Source: Lasiosphaeris hirsuta (taxonomy: Eukaryota; Ascomycota; Sordariomycetes; Sordariales; Lasiosphaeriaceae). Taken from it: a stretch of 64,000 nucleotides of DNA. The position numbers and the translations under genes are program-made. The first letter of the stretch is position 1, and the number at the start of each line of letters is the position of its first letter. Of the stretch, positions 1 to 11,323 are shown in pieces. The notes below the pieces were generated by a model. The model worked only from the letters and a program-made list of their open reading frames with translations. It had not been told where the DNA came from and searched no databases. The stretch covers positions 1,860,001 through 1,924,000 of the forward strand of contig JAUKUA010000001.1 in NCBI GenBank assembly GCA_030549175.1. The letters are read 5' to 3'.

Positions 1-129
1 ACCCCCATCCCCAGCAGCAAACGGGAATGGAGAACGAACCGTGCTAGAGCATCACATCTTCTAACTTTTCACACCGCGCTTAAAGTCGCGCCACAAACTA
101 GCGCGCAACGACGTAGCGGCACCGCAGCA
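1..129 (+). promoter_or_regulatory. EMC1 upstream/5' leader
   Basis: This is the short sequence between the window edge and the EMC1 ATG. It is C/A-rich just before the ATG (caccgcagcaATG), as is usual for filamentous-fungal leaders. I see no clear TATA box. The true promoter probably extends off the window. Confidence 0.4.
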
Positions 130-3096
130 ATGCTCCCGCCACAGCTGTCAACCCTGTTCCTCCTCGCCCTCCCGTCCGCCGTGCGCGCCGTCTTCCAAGA
201 TGAGGTCGGTCACATAGACTACCACTACGAGCTCCTGGGCCTCCCCCAGCGCGAGACCACCTTCTTCCATCGCCCGAGGCGCGACGACAAGGCCAGCCTG
301 CTCTACACCCTCAGCGATGTTGGCGTGCTCGGCGCCGTCAACCCCAGCAATGGCGCCATCATGTGGCGCCAGAAACTCAATGGCAGCACCACAAATTGCG
401 GTGGATTTACGCGCGCCGGCGAGGACGAGAGCTGGATCGCCAGCGCCCTGGGACAGTCGGTACATGCCTGGGATGCGGTCACCGGGAGGAATAAGTTCTG
501 GATGGATTTTGCGGGAGAGGTGAAGGACCTGGAGATAATGGAGCTGACAGAGAGTGAAAGAAAGGACCTTCTGGCCCTGTCTGACGAGGATGGCACCACG
601 GTGCTGCGGCGCTTGAACGGGAATGACGGAAGCGTTGTTTGGGAGTTTCGGGAGGCGACCAAGGACATTCCGCTACAAGCTAGCACCAACGTGGGCAAGG
701 TGTTTGTCATCAGCCTGCACGGTACTGCTGCCGCGTATAACCTCAAGGTGTCTGTCCTCGACACCCTCACAGGGAAGCGACTGGACGAGTTGGTCATCGG
801 CACTAAGGGAGAGGTTCACAGCGCCGACGATGTCATGTTTGTCGGTGCCAACTCTGCGTCGCCTATCGTCGCCTGGACGGATGACACTCGCCAAAAACTG
901 CGCGTCAATGTTTTGGGAACCAAGAGCCGCCAGGAGTTTTCGTTGCCTACCGGCACGGTTTCTGTCGAGATTCATGCCCCCCACCTTGTTCAGTCGGATC
1001 CCCACTTTCTCGTCCACAGCAGAACGGCTACTGGAAACCGCGCCGATGTGTACCATGTTGACCCCAAGACCAACACCATCACGAAAGCATATGATCTTCC
1101 TCTCCTTTCCGGGCCTGGCGCTTTCTCCACCACTTCAAACGGCGCCAATGTTTACTTCACTCGTATCACCGACGACGAAATCATCCTTTTGTCATCGGAG
1201 TCTCATGGTGTGCTAAGCCGCTGGCCCCTTAACACCGGGTCATCTCCCGCCAGTGCTGTCCATGGGGTTTCCGAGGTTGTCAAGAAGACCGGCGCTGATA
1301 CCAGCTATGCGGTCAGAACGGCAGCAGTGACAAATACTGATGACTGGGTATTGGTTCGCAACGGAGCAATTGCTTGGGCTCGTCCCGAAGGAATGACCGG
1401 AGCCGTTGCCGCCACATTCGCGGAGATTCCGGAAAGCGAGGACCTGGTCAAGTCACTCGAGCAAGAGGCCCATAGCAATCCTTTGGAGGCCTACATCCAC
1501 CGGGTCAATCGTCACTTGAACGATCTCCAGTATCTGCCCGCGTATCTCAACAGTATCCCTTCACGCCTTATGAGCAGTGTCCTTGGCACAGAGGTCTCTT
1601 CCAAGACCGGAAAGCTTACACGAGACGGATTTGGCTTTCACAAGCTGGTCATCCTGGCTACCAGACGTGGAATGCTCTATGGCCTTGATGCCGGCAACAG
1701 CGGCAAAGTTCTCTGGGGAAGAAGGACGGTCAACCTGCCCCAGGGCAGCAATTGGAACGTCACCGGGATCCAAGTTCACGAATCGACAGGTCAGGTTACA
1801 GTTCTCGGATCGAACGGCGATTATGCCGTCGTCAAGCCGGACACTGGCAACGTGGTTGATGTAGCTGCACCAGGCCCAGGACGGGTCACAGAGAGCACGG
1901 CTCTTGTGGACACAGAATCAGGCCAGCGTCTTATTTCTTTTGGGCCGGATGGTGAGATTGGCGAATTGCCCTCCAACTGGACACCGAAACAGACTGTAGT
2001 TGTGCGGGGCTCCGGAGAAGAGCTGAAGGGAGTTGTGTTCACTGCTAACGGAACAACCTCGCGTGGCTCGACCTCCTGGACATTCTCGTTACCCCAAGAC
2101 CAGAGAGTCGTCAGTATCGCCACCCGGCCATCACACGATCCCATTGCCTCCATCGGCCGAGTCTTAGGTGACCGGACTGTCAAGTACAAATACTTGAATC
2201 CGAACATCATCGTGGTCGTCGCTGCAGATGATAACGCATCTGCCTTTACGGCATACCTTCTTGACACAGTCTCTGGCCAGGTCCTCTCTGCTTCAAAGTA
2301 CGAGGGGGTTGACACTGGGAAGCCTATCGAGTGCGCAGTTGCTGAGAACTGGTTTGTGTGCACATTTTTCGGGCAATACACTCTCAGGGACAACCTGGCC
2401 CAGTCCCTCAAGGGCTATCAGGTTGCCATCTCTGACTTGTACGAAAGCGACGAGGCGAACGACCGCGGCCCGTTGGGAGACTCTGACCAATACTCGTCAC
2501 TTGATCCTATCGACACCCCCACTGGCGTTGCGCTCCCGTCTGTTGTCACACAGACCTATATTCTCAACACTCCCCTCTCGGCTTTGCAAGTCACCCAGAC
2601 CAGACAAGGAATTACTTCCCGCCATGTGCTAGCCTACTTACCCGAGTCACATGGTATTGCCAGTATCCCCCGCATGTTCCTCGAGCCCCGGCGCCCGGTT
2701 GGCCGTGATCCCACCCCGGCTGAGATGGAGGAGGGCTTGATGAGATATCACCCGAACATCGAGATCGACCCCAAGAGTATCATTACGCACGAGCGCGATG
2801 TCATCGGCGTGGAGAAGATTATCACCTCCCCTACTATTGTTGAGAGCACGAGCTTGGTGTTTGCTTACGGTATCGACGTGTTTGGAACTCGTGTTGCGCC
2901 GAGCTTCCTCTTTGATATCCTGGGCAAGGGCTTCAACAAGGTGACGCTGGTCGGGACAGTGGTCGCCATCACGGGGGGTGTCCTAGTTTTGAGGCCAATG
3001 GTAAGTCAATTCCCCCTTGACACAATGATGCGATTGCTGACATTGCTTTAGGTTCGGAAGAAGCAGATTAATGCCCTGTGGACGGCACCCATGTAA
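130..3096 (+). CDS. EMC1: ER membrane protein complex subunit 1 (EMC1)
   Basis: EMC1 is the large lumenal and membrane subunit of the ER membrane protein complex, which inserts tail-anchored and multipass proteins into the ER membrane. There are two exons, 130-3000 and 3052-3096. The 51 bp intron (GTAAGT...TTTAG) must be removed to reach the true C-terminus RKKQINALWTAPM, giving 971 aa. The protein starts with a signal peptide (about residues 1-20, LFLLALPSAVRA). A beta-propeller/PQQ-like N-terminal half follows, then the EMC1 C-terminal domain (DUF1620) from about residue 755 to 955 with the signature YGIDVFGTRVAPS near 913. One transmembrane helix lies at about 938-957, and a short basic cytosolic tail ends the protein. 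The length and the arrangement of signal peptide, lumenal domain and C-terminal helix match the family. Reading through the intron would give a false 973 aa end. I see no damage; the gene looks fully functional. Confidence 0.95.
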
Positions 3097-4019
3097 TTGT
3101 ATAAGAATAGATTTATGTGGAGGGACGGCTAGATTAGGATATGGGCAATGATGAACACGTCTTTTTCTGTTGCGTTATGTCCAATATGACAACAAATTTT
3201 CGATGAGCTCCTGCCAACCGTGAGATCGTGCAAATAAAAGTCACGGCTAGTCCAAGTGAGTGTTTCTTGACGGCCAACTCCAGGCTTACATCTCTTTTTC
3301 CACTTCATCTCTTTACCTTCATCCACTTCTTCAAATACCGTATTCCACACACCTCTCCTTCCACAACACATTCTTCTTTCCAACGCAGCCAGCAAGTTAT
3401 GCCAGACTGGATAAAAACTCTAACACAACCCTTGCCAAGACATCTTTTCTCGACACAACCTTAGCACCTCTTTTCCCCAGGTGTTGTACTTCCTTCTTTC
3501 TTTCCTTGATAAATTTCCATTGCCGCTGCAGACTTCTTCTGCCAGCCGCTTGAAGCAAACCCGCATCCGAAACAAGGTAAGCTGCGACGATTTCACTCCA
3601 CCAATCTCCCAAAGTCCAGCCTACTTCCTTTTCTCGACGAGATACCTAAAACCATCATCCTGCAATTTCTATAACACTTTTCTACTTGCCCACCTGCCAA
3701 CGCATTCCGAAACATTCTGCAAGCTACCCATCTACCTTGCCTACTTCTCTACTTTCCCTCGCCTACCCTCGTCATCTGCTTGCCTACATACCAAGACATC
3801 TCGAACCATTCTACGATTTAACCATCAACCTTACCCATTTCTCTACTTTCCCTCACCTACCTACCTCAGCTTCCCATCCCACCACCCAAACTACCTTCGT
3901 CACCTGCTTACCTCCCTGCAGAGGCGCCTCGAATCATCATCCTACGTTTTCCGCTCCTACCTATATCACTACCTACCTTGGAAGTGTTTCCCGAGGACAC
4001 GACTCATTCGCGCTTTCCC
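3097..4019 (+). promoter_or_regulatory. Pyrimidine-rich leader upstream of helicase relic
   Basis: About 0.9 kb without a credible gene. From about 3290 the + strand is strongly C/T-rich (runs such as cttcctttctttcc and ctacctacc), typical of long 5' leaders of some filamentous-fungal genes. An imperfect direct repeat lies at about 3747-3835 and 3837-3955; both copies begin with tctctactttccctc and contain tcgtca(c/t)ctgctt(g/a)cct. The first 100-200 bp must also hold the EMC1 3' UTR. The ORFs here are low-complexity and probably not translated. Confidence 0.45.
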
Positions 4020-4161
4020 GTAAGTAAAACACGAGATTTGGCAGCCTTCCCCGAGTCATTCCTTTTTGCGATTATTTAGGCTGAGAGATTTCCTTTTGCC
4101 TTTTTTCTTGCATGCAAGTTTGGTCTCGCGCACCGCTAACAGTACCGGTTTGATAACCTAG
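4020..4161 (+). other. Probable 5'-UTR intron of the helicase relic
   Basis: A canonical donor GTAAGT at 4020, a branch-point-like GCTAAC at 4135-4140 and a TAG acceptor at 4159-4161 define a 142 bp intron ending 36 bp before the ATG at 4198. The splice signals remain textbook although the coding region downstream is ruined. Confidence 0.5.
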
Positions 4162-4197
4162 ATTTGACCACGGTCCCGATTTTGACCAGCACCCAAC

Positions 4198-6507
4198 ATG
4201 TAAGCCGCCAGGAAAGGAGCCCCCGAGAAGGATCCGGGCTTTCTGATTAAGTTCAACAACCCGGCCGACTTCGCGTCCCTACACAAGGTGGCTACGGAGA
4301 GGGAGCACGAAGGAGGCGAGGAAGAAATTGACAAGTTCAACAAGAAAAGAAAGCATTTTAAAGCCTTTGTTATCAAGAAGCAACCGTCGCAAAGCTACGT
4401 TCTCCGAGTAGAGCCCGGGAAGATGGATTTCCCGTTCCCGGATGTTGGACAGTCTTTCGAGCTGAGCTTCGTCACCGGGCGTCGCAACGGGTTCCCCCTG
4501 GTTCCACTGCCACAGAGTAATCGATCTTGTTGTCCTCAACGACAGCTGGAAAAAATACGTTGAGGTCAGCGTAGCCATGTCGACAAGGCAGGTTTGCGAG
4601 ACGGCCATACGGGGTATTTCGTCCCCGCTACTCCGAGCGAATACTGCCCCCCACAACCTCGAGCCTGCCGATGCAAACGCTGTTACGATTGAGTTCAGAT
4701 TCACGGGGTCGGTAGGTACGAAGAGCGCCCAGTTTGAAGCTCTCAAGTATCTCACGCAGCAGCCCAAGGTGAGACGGGCAAGAAAGCATTCAACTAACTA
4801 CCTGATGAAATTCGAGGCTCCGGCCGAAACGGTCAACTTATTCGCCTAATTCCCTCAGATGGAGAACCCGAGCCTGATATACGAAGAACCTGTCCGCTTG
4901 GGGAGGGATGCTAAAGTCACTCGACCAATTCGACGACGATCAGAAGGCTGCCCGTTTTGGGCTGGAGTCGCTGCCGGCCGGAGTGTGCTTTTTTCCCGGC
5001 GGCCCCGGGGCTGGGAAGACGCAGTGGGCAATAACCATGGCAAATCCTTGCCCAGGCTGGCATGGGGGGCGTCATGATTCTCTACCTAGTCGACATCAAC
5101 AAATCCGCGGATAATGTGACCAGCAGAGCCCAAGCAATGTACGAGAAGCTGGGGATGAAGAAGGCAGCCATTCGTGTGCGCGGCTGGCCTGCATTCAAAC
5201 CCAGGGATGCAAAGAAGAAGACCGAGGAGACTGGTAGCAATGAAGCGGCCAAGACCCAGACCCGTCTCGAGCGCGCCAGCTTCCCAGAGGGTTGTATCGC
5301 TGAGAAAGAACGTGGTTCGCCGTCCCATTCACTGGACGGCAGGGCTTGGGAACAGTATAAGTCTCATCAAAGCAGGTACCAGGAAATCACCTCGGCACTA
5401 GACAGGGTCTATAGCAAATGGCGACTGGGCCGCCATCACGAGGCCGACATCGAGCGCTTGCAGAAAACCTTGGTTCCCCTGTACGAAGCCACCATGGCGG
5501 AGGCTGACTTCATCGTCGCCACCTCCGCTGTCACACAGCGGTACCTCTTCGGATGCTAGGACCCAGATTTGGTCATTCTCCCGACGATGATAGCGCTTAT
5601 ATTTGAACCCAAGGCCAGGTTATTCGTCGGCGATCACAGACAAACGGACCCTTTCGGGAGATATCGCGGCTGGGATATTCTCACCCGGCAGCTTGATTCC
5701 ACCCGGCAACCTAAAGTTTCCACCATGGAGCGTGCGGCCAAGAGCGGAGCCATAGCTCATGAACTCCTCGTAAACCATCGCGCGCTTGGCGGTCTAGAGC
5801 GCCTGGCTGGGCGTCTATTTTACGGAGAAAAAGCTGCGCTCATGCAAAACCGAAGCTGATCTTTTCCCCGACAGCACTCAGCACCTCCTCGCCTAGCTGA
5901 AGAGTTTAGCAGGTCTCTACAAGCCGTCGGCCGGGATCAAAAAGCCTCGCCTTATTGTCTGCAACGCGGCCGACAACCAATCAGAAAAGGTCGTAACATC
6001 GTGGTGGAAACAAGCCACCACCACAACTACGCTATGGAGCCAGTGGCCGAACTCCTCCAAGTCCCCAAGTTCACCCAGCCGCCGCCCGACAATAATGAGC
6101 CGGGGGCCATAATGATTCTATCACCCTACAAGGAATCCATAGCACGCTACCACGCGGCCCTCGCAGAGCTGAGCATCCCAGGCTTGTCAGAGCTGAGCAT
6201 CCCAGGCCTGTCAGAGCTGGACTTGCGGGCGGGCGTGCGGGCGCTGACGGTCGAAGCGGCGCAAGGTCAGGAGGCCGATGTTGTCTTGCTCGACACAGCC
6301 GGGGATTATCCAAGCCTACACATCGACGGCTCTAAGCGACTATGTTCTGGCATCACCCGCGCGCGCCAGGCCGAGGTAATTATCGTGCACGAGGAGGTGG
6401 CGACGCACAAGAGTATCGATGCAGGCAATTGGAGTCTGAGGAAAATCTGGGACATGTGTGTGGAGGGGGAGGAGGGAGCAGTTGTTTTTAATATCATGTG
6501 GAATTAG
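4198..6507 (+). pseudogene. Broken superfamily-1 (UPF1/DNA2-like) helicase
   Basis: This is a relic of a UPF1/DNA2/NAM7-like P-loop helicase. Recognisable pieces in order are: Walker A GPGAGKTQWAI near 5000; motif III-like FVGDHRQTDPFG near 5625; and C-terminal AAA_12-type motifs VEAAQGQEADVVLLDTA (near 6255) and SGITRARQAEV (near 6350). The ATG at 4198 is followed at once by TAA, after which the same frame stays open to 4563. Continuity then requires frame changes near 4500, 4905, 5050 and 5990, and an in-frame TAG interrupts at 5557. The motif II acidic residues are visible only out of frame (GACGAT near 5582). A 24 bp tandem duplication sits at about 6167-6214. Some breaks could be unrecognised introns, but the codon-2 stop, the TAG and the lost motif II argue for a dead gene. 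The ancestral function is probably nucleic-acid unwinding; the substrate is unknown. Confidence 0.8.
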
Positions 6508-6566
6508 GAGGTGGTTGGGTACTTATGTTTTGGGCCGGTGGGTTTGTGTTGTTGGGTTGACTTTTT

Positions 6567-6620
6567 GGAAAAGGGGAAAAGGGGAAAAGGGGAAAAGGGG
6601 TAAAAGGGAAAGGGGGTTAG
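6567..6620 (+). repeat. (AAAAGGGG)n G-rich tandem tract
   Basis: Four perfect copies of the 8-mer aaaagggg (6569-6600) are followed by degenerate copies ending in ggggg runs. There are at least six G-runs of three or more with short spacers, enough for a G-quadruplex on the + strand. It begins 62 bp past the end of the helicase relic. Confidence 0.85.
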
Positions 6621-7988
6621 GGGGTTAAGAGGCACTGGACGTTTTGGTAAAAGAAAAAGCTGTAGAACAAAATCAAGCCGAAGTGCACTCTCCAATTTGA
6701 TAATGCTCATGAGAGGTTTAGGAAAAGATAAGAAGCACAGGAATAGGGCTGCATCCTGCAGCCAGGTGTACCATACTCACAAATGTTCTGGAGTTGTCGT
6801 TGAGTGAAGCTCGGTGTAACCTCCGTGATGTTTGGTGTGCAACGAGAGGCCTTTTTTTGTATGGAGAGGGGGGTTGCTGTGGGGAAGCGGGGTTCGAGTT
6901 GGAGCTGACTTTCATGGAGTGGTGCTTTGGTGGGTTTGTTTTGGTGGAGTGGTACAACTTTATATAGGTATGTATGCATGCATGTACGAGAGCAGTGGGG
7001 GCGGTTTAACCAAGATGCCGGAATGTCGTCTTGTATGGTTATGTAGGGATCCACGTATCAATGGAAGGCACCTGGCCTCCCCAGGTATGTATGTACCTTG
7101 GGTATCTAAGAAGTACTTGCCCTTGTAAATGAGCGAGCTTTTGCGACACCACGGTGCCCACATGAGTGAGGTAGTGTTGCGTTTCACGTTCACGGCATGC
7201 TAGGCAGCGCGAAGGGCGACCCGATTCGGATCATCATGGAAAAGTGTTCGCGGACGACGAGAAGCCAAAATAGGAGTACGAATTTAGGTCGGGCCACTTG
7301 TGTGCTGTGTGCAATAGCACACCGGCCAAAAGCTAACAGTTGTGTAGGTCATGGTTCATGCGAAGGTGGCCTGACATTCTGGGCCGTGTATCTGGCAATC
7401 GGAGACTCGGGGCATCGGTGTTCAAGGTATTGAACACCATATGGCCGATAGATCGAGTCGGTAAAGTGATCATGAGAACCATCGCGACAACGACTTGACA
7501 CGAAATACATGGCCAAAATGATATTTCCCTCTCGAAGAATACACAGTGTCTCAAAAACAAGGTTGAGAGAAATAGGTGCATACCACACGCCCAATCCCCG
7601 CCAACTTCATCGAACCCTCGATATCCTTTACAAGAGTTGCGCTGACAAGTTAGTTCCGATCAAGCTTATGATGACGAGCAGCCTTCCGCGTCGGCGATTC
7701 GCTACCCTTGATGGACCGGCAACTCGGACAACTTCAAGACGGCGACAAGACCTACTTTTCGGCCCGAAGTGGCAAGTTTCTGGTAAACCGAGCAAGGCCC
7801 TAGGATCCGGGTAGGTTCATCTCACCACGTGCTCATCATATCATACTAGCCGCCACCTGGATCCTCCTTCGCCACGGCACTGCCCCCTTCGCCCAGTAAA
7901 CCGACCGAGTACTAGCAACAGCATCAAATCGTTTTGAAAGAACTGGGTATCCCTCATACCGCATCGCCACTAGCGGAAATATGTTTCC

Positions 7989-8008
7989 GGGGGCGGGGGC
8001 GGGGGCGG
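7989..8008 (+). repeat. GGGGGC repeat, G4-capable
   Basis: Three G5 runs and a terminal GG, separated by single C residues. The sequence is compact and could form a G-quadruplex on the + strand. It is not near an identified gene. Confidence 0.7.
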
Positions 8009-11000
8009 ATCCTGGGTTCAATCAAGATTTGGGGTTATGGCAAGTATTCCCCATCTGGCTCGGCCCTCATCATCTTGCACCAAAATAGACCTCGGGGGCT
8101 GCGGACCGAACCTGGCGACGCGTGTTTTCCATGCCGTCAGCATCGACCGAAGCAACACACGCAATTGTTTTCGTTGCCTCGGAAGGCGGAGTCCCAGCGA
8201 GGTGAGGCCAGCCTATGCCCACCGGGTCACCAATGTGCCTGAAACAGCTGGCGCGGTTCCTACAGTCCCAAAGCTCAAGGCGTCCGTAGCCCCGAGTCGG
8301 ATGGATACACCTTCTACCCGCACTGCGGCTGAGATGAACTGTACGGTGAATGAGGAGCCGGTTCCAGACGAGGCAAAAGTCTCAAGTATGTTGGCATTGC
8401 TTGGTTGCACGCTAATTTGCTACACCGAGGTGGGCACATCCGGTAGGTAGATATCTTTGGCGCCCGGCTCAAGGGCGGTTTTGAAAAGGCCCACGTATGC
8501 GGGCAAGGGCCTTGATGTTGAGTCCGTTCCTCTGTGCTGCTTGCCTTCCGCTGCCGTCTCTGCCTCGAGAGCAGCTGCAATATGCCCGTTGCTTTGATTG
8601 GCGTTGACCCGCTGTGGGCTTCGCCCTAGAAGAAACCAAAAGTGCGTTGGACCGTAACGTGGACATGACGTCAAAAAGGCAACCAAAACGGCTTGACAGG
8701 AAGGCACCCCCGGTATTGTATGCGTCTGATTTCTGCAGTGAGTCCTCGTAACCAATAACCGTGACAGGAACCAAGAGGCCAGAGTGCACTTCCAGTTCTC
8801 CTGCTTCTCCAAGTATGCCGGTTGGTGTCATCCGGACGAATCCAAGGGCGGGCGAGCTGGTGAGCGGTGTGAAAAAAAAAAGGGCGGGTCCGAGCGAAAG
8901 GGACCAGGTTTCCAGCCAGGACCGAGTATTGGAGAGAGCTGGGGGCTGGAGTCTTGGGCCGTACAAGACATGACGATACCATAGCAGTACCTCGTGAGGC
9001 TCGATCTGTTTCACAGTCGGGCAGCTATCTGTGAATCAAGTAGCACATCGGCTAGCAAGGGAGAACCACGGGGAGGTTGGTGGCTCGAGGTTCGGGACAG
9101 CCTAGCAGCGTCGTTTGCTTGGGTTGATCGAAAGGAGTGAGCGCGAAAAAAAAATGCAAAAATAAGGGAGGTAGTTGGACGCCTTGCCGGAGAAGGGCTG
9201 CGCACCGGTATCATGGCGACCAAAGGAAAGCCAAAAGACCGCCTGGTTGTAGCATCACTTGTTCGAGGACGAGTGTACAGACATGGATGTGGTGCTCGGA
9301 CAGGACGCACGGAAAAGGCTGTTTCGTCATGCCTCTCCCCGTAGTAGTACACGGTACGCCAACCGCAGTTGTCGGGATTGGCCTTGGCCAGGAGCGAGAC
9401 ACTGAGGCAAGACAAAAAAGACCGAGTTTGTTGAGAGGAGTCAAGAGAGAAGTGATGTGATGTCTGCTGCGAAGGCCCTGCACCTGCGTCTCAGGTATCT
9501 AACCACGTGCCAAGGGACCCCCAGCTTAGACCCTAACCCTAGATGAGGGCTTCCTCCCATAACCACCTGAGTACGGATAATTTCAAGCTGGCCCAACCCC
9601 GACCTTGGGGCTATCGGCATTGCGGTGGTTATCGTGGGAAGGCGTAAATGCATACGTCTTTCTCTTCCGAATCAATTGAACACAGCTGAGATAAGGCAAA
9701 GGCAAGCCCCGTCCCAGGCGGCCTCGCCAGAGGTAAACGCCACCTCCATAATCGCGGACGCGAACGCGGACACAGACACGAGCCCGGTAGCGTATCCACA
9801 TTCCGTATTCCCGTTTGGCCCCAAAATTTCAATGCTGCGCCTGACCATTGTGCATCGCAATCGCAACCCGCGACGCGTTTGCCCTCGAGCAAGCAATATA
9901 AGGTGTCCGTGTGTTGCCCTGTTGTGTCCGTTATTTTCCGACGCAAGGCTGAACTTCCCCGGACACCAGCCTCACCGAGCTCCCTTGCCTCGGGCGCCAG
10001 GGAAGGCGTCACGATCAGCATCACAACGTTGCTGGCAGCCGCAACAGGACCTCATAGGCCGCCCTGCACCGGCCGCCCATCCAACGGCCCACCCGCCGAT
10101 GTGTTGTCCCCCTGACAAGCCTGTCAAAACACACGATGAGGCCAAAACACGACCCCCGTCTTTCCCTTGTTTTGCCGCCCCTCAGCGCATCAAACACGGA
10201 CACACACGCTGTCTCGTTCGGTCGTCGAATGGGTTGGTGATGCGACGGTGAGGGCGTACCGGGCCGATGCGGTGGTTGGACTCGATCTTGGTTTCAGAGA
10301 TTGGCGTTGAACATCAATGTCGAAGCTGCCTGTCTAGATTGCTCATCAACTTTCAAGGGCGGGTATCGGGCTGCAACTCAGATTTGGCACCACCTGCCTC
10401 ATATCGCTGGCCCTGGGGTCCGTCGTCTGGTATTTGGGAAATGACTCGGCGGGTGTTGGGTTGTCCTGTCGTGCCCAAAGCAGAACATCGCGCTAATCAA
10501 CAACAATCTGGTCCATTGGTATCGACTTTTGCACAGAAACAAGGGGTTTGACGTTGCTTTGTAACTCGGAGCATTTTCTGCCGGTGATGGCCTGATTAAG
10601 TCACCTTGCCACTTCCCATGCATCGTGGGCGTCTGTATTGCGAACCAAAAGGCTTTTCGAATATGGGCCTCCCGAAACGCTGCCCAAGTGCAACCTGAAA
10701 TTGCACATTCGGCAAAGATTACTTCTCCTTCGTGAAAATGCGGCAAGCAGTGATCTTGGGGGCGCCAAAAAAAGGCCAGCCACCAGTGCTCGTTTAGGGA
10801 TGAAAGAGTTGAGCCTTCTTCATGATTAGCGCCGCTCAGAGTCCAAGGAGAAGGTTGGGAATGGAGGTCGCCAGCCCTTGCCCTCCGAGATATCACTCCC
10901 AATATCCCACCGATCGTCTGGTGACTCAACAGCCCGAGTCCTGTGCTTGTCAACCCATAAACCACTCCCGCTCGCACAAAAACTTCGGTGAGCTTGCAAG

Positions 11001-11300
11001 CTGGCTTCAAGCCCCTGACGAGTCAACTTGGAGAATGATGGGCGCCCGCCTGCCTCAGGGTCCAGATCTGGTGCCTTGTCTCACAGCTGCCTGTGAAGCG
11101 GCCTACCATTTCATCCTACTCGTCCAGATGCTATCAACCACCCCCTTCCCCTTTGCGCTAATCTGGCGGTATGATGTTGATGGGTCGCATTCTGGAGCTG
11201 ACCGCTTTCCATGATGGCGAATGATAGTCCAGGCAACCAATATCGCCAGAGAGATGCCGTGCGACCAGTACCAATCGTATGGTCATACTGTAAAATCCAG

Positions 11301-11323
11301 GTGTGTGTGTGTGTGTGTGTGTG
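11301..11323 (+). repeat. (GT)n microsatellite
   Basis: An uninterrupted GT dinucleotide tract of about 11.5 units. Confidence 0.95.

Noticed and set aside
148..3051. Several ORFs of 60-200 codons inside EMC1 on other frames and strands
   Set aside because: They are shadows of the EMC1 coding sequence, with no domain and no independent signals.
8469..9014. 181-codon minus-strand ORF
   Set aside because: Composition and motif content look random, both strands are open, and there is no start context or homology I recognise.
9525..9545. Telomere-like ACCCTAACCCTAG
   Set aside because: Only two CCCTAA units, with no flanking array or subtelomeric feature; expected occasionally by chance.
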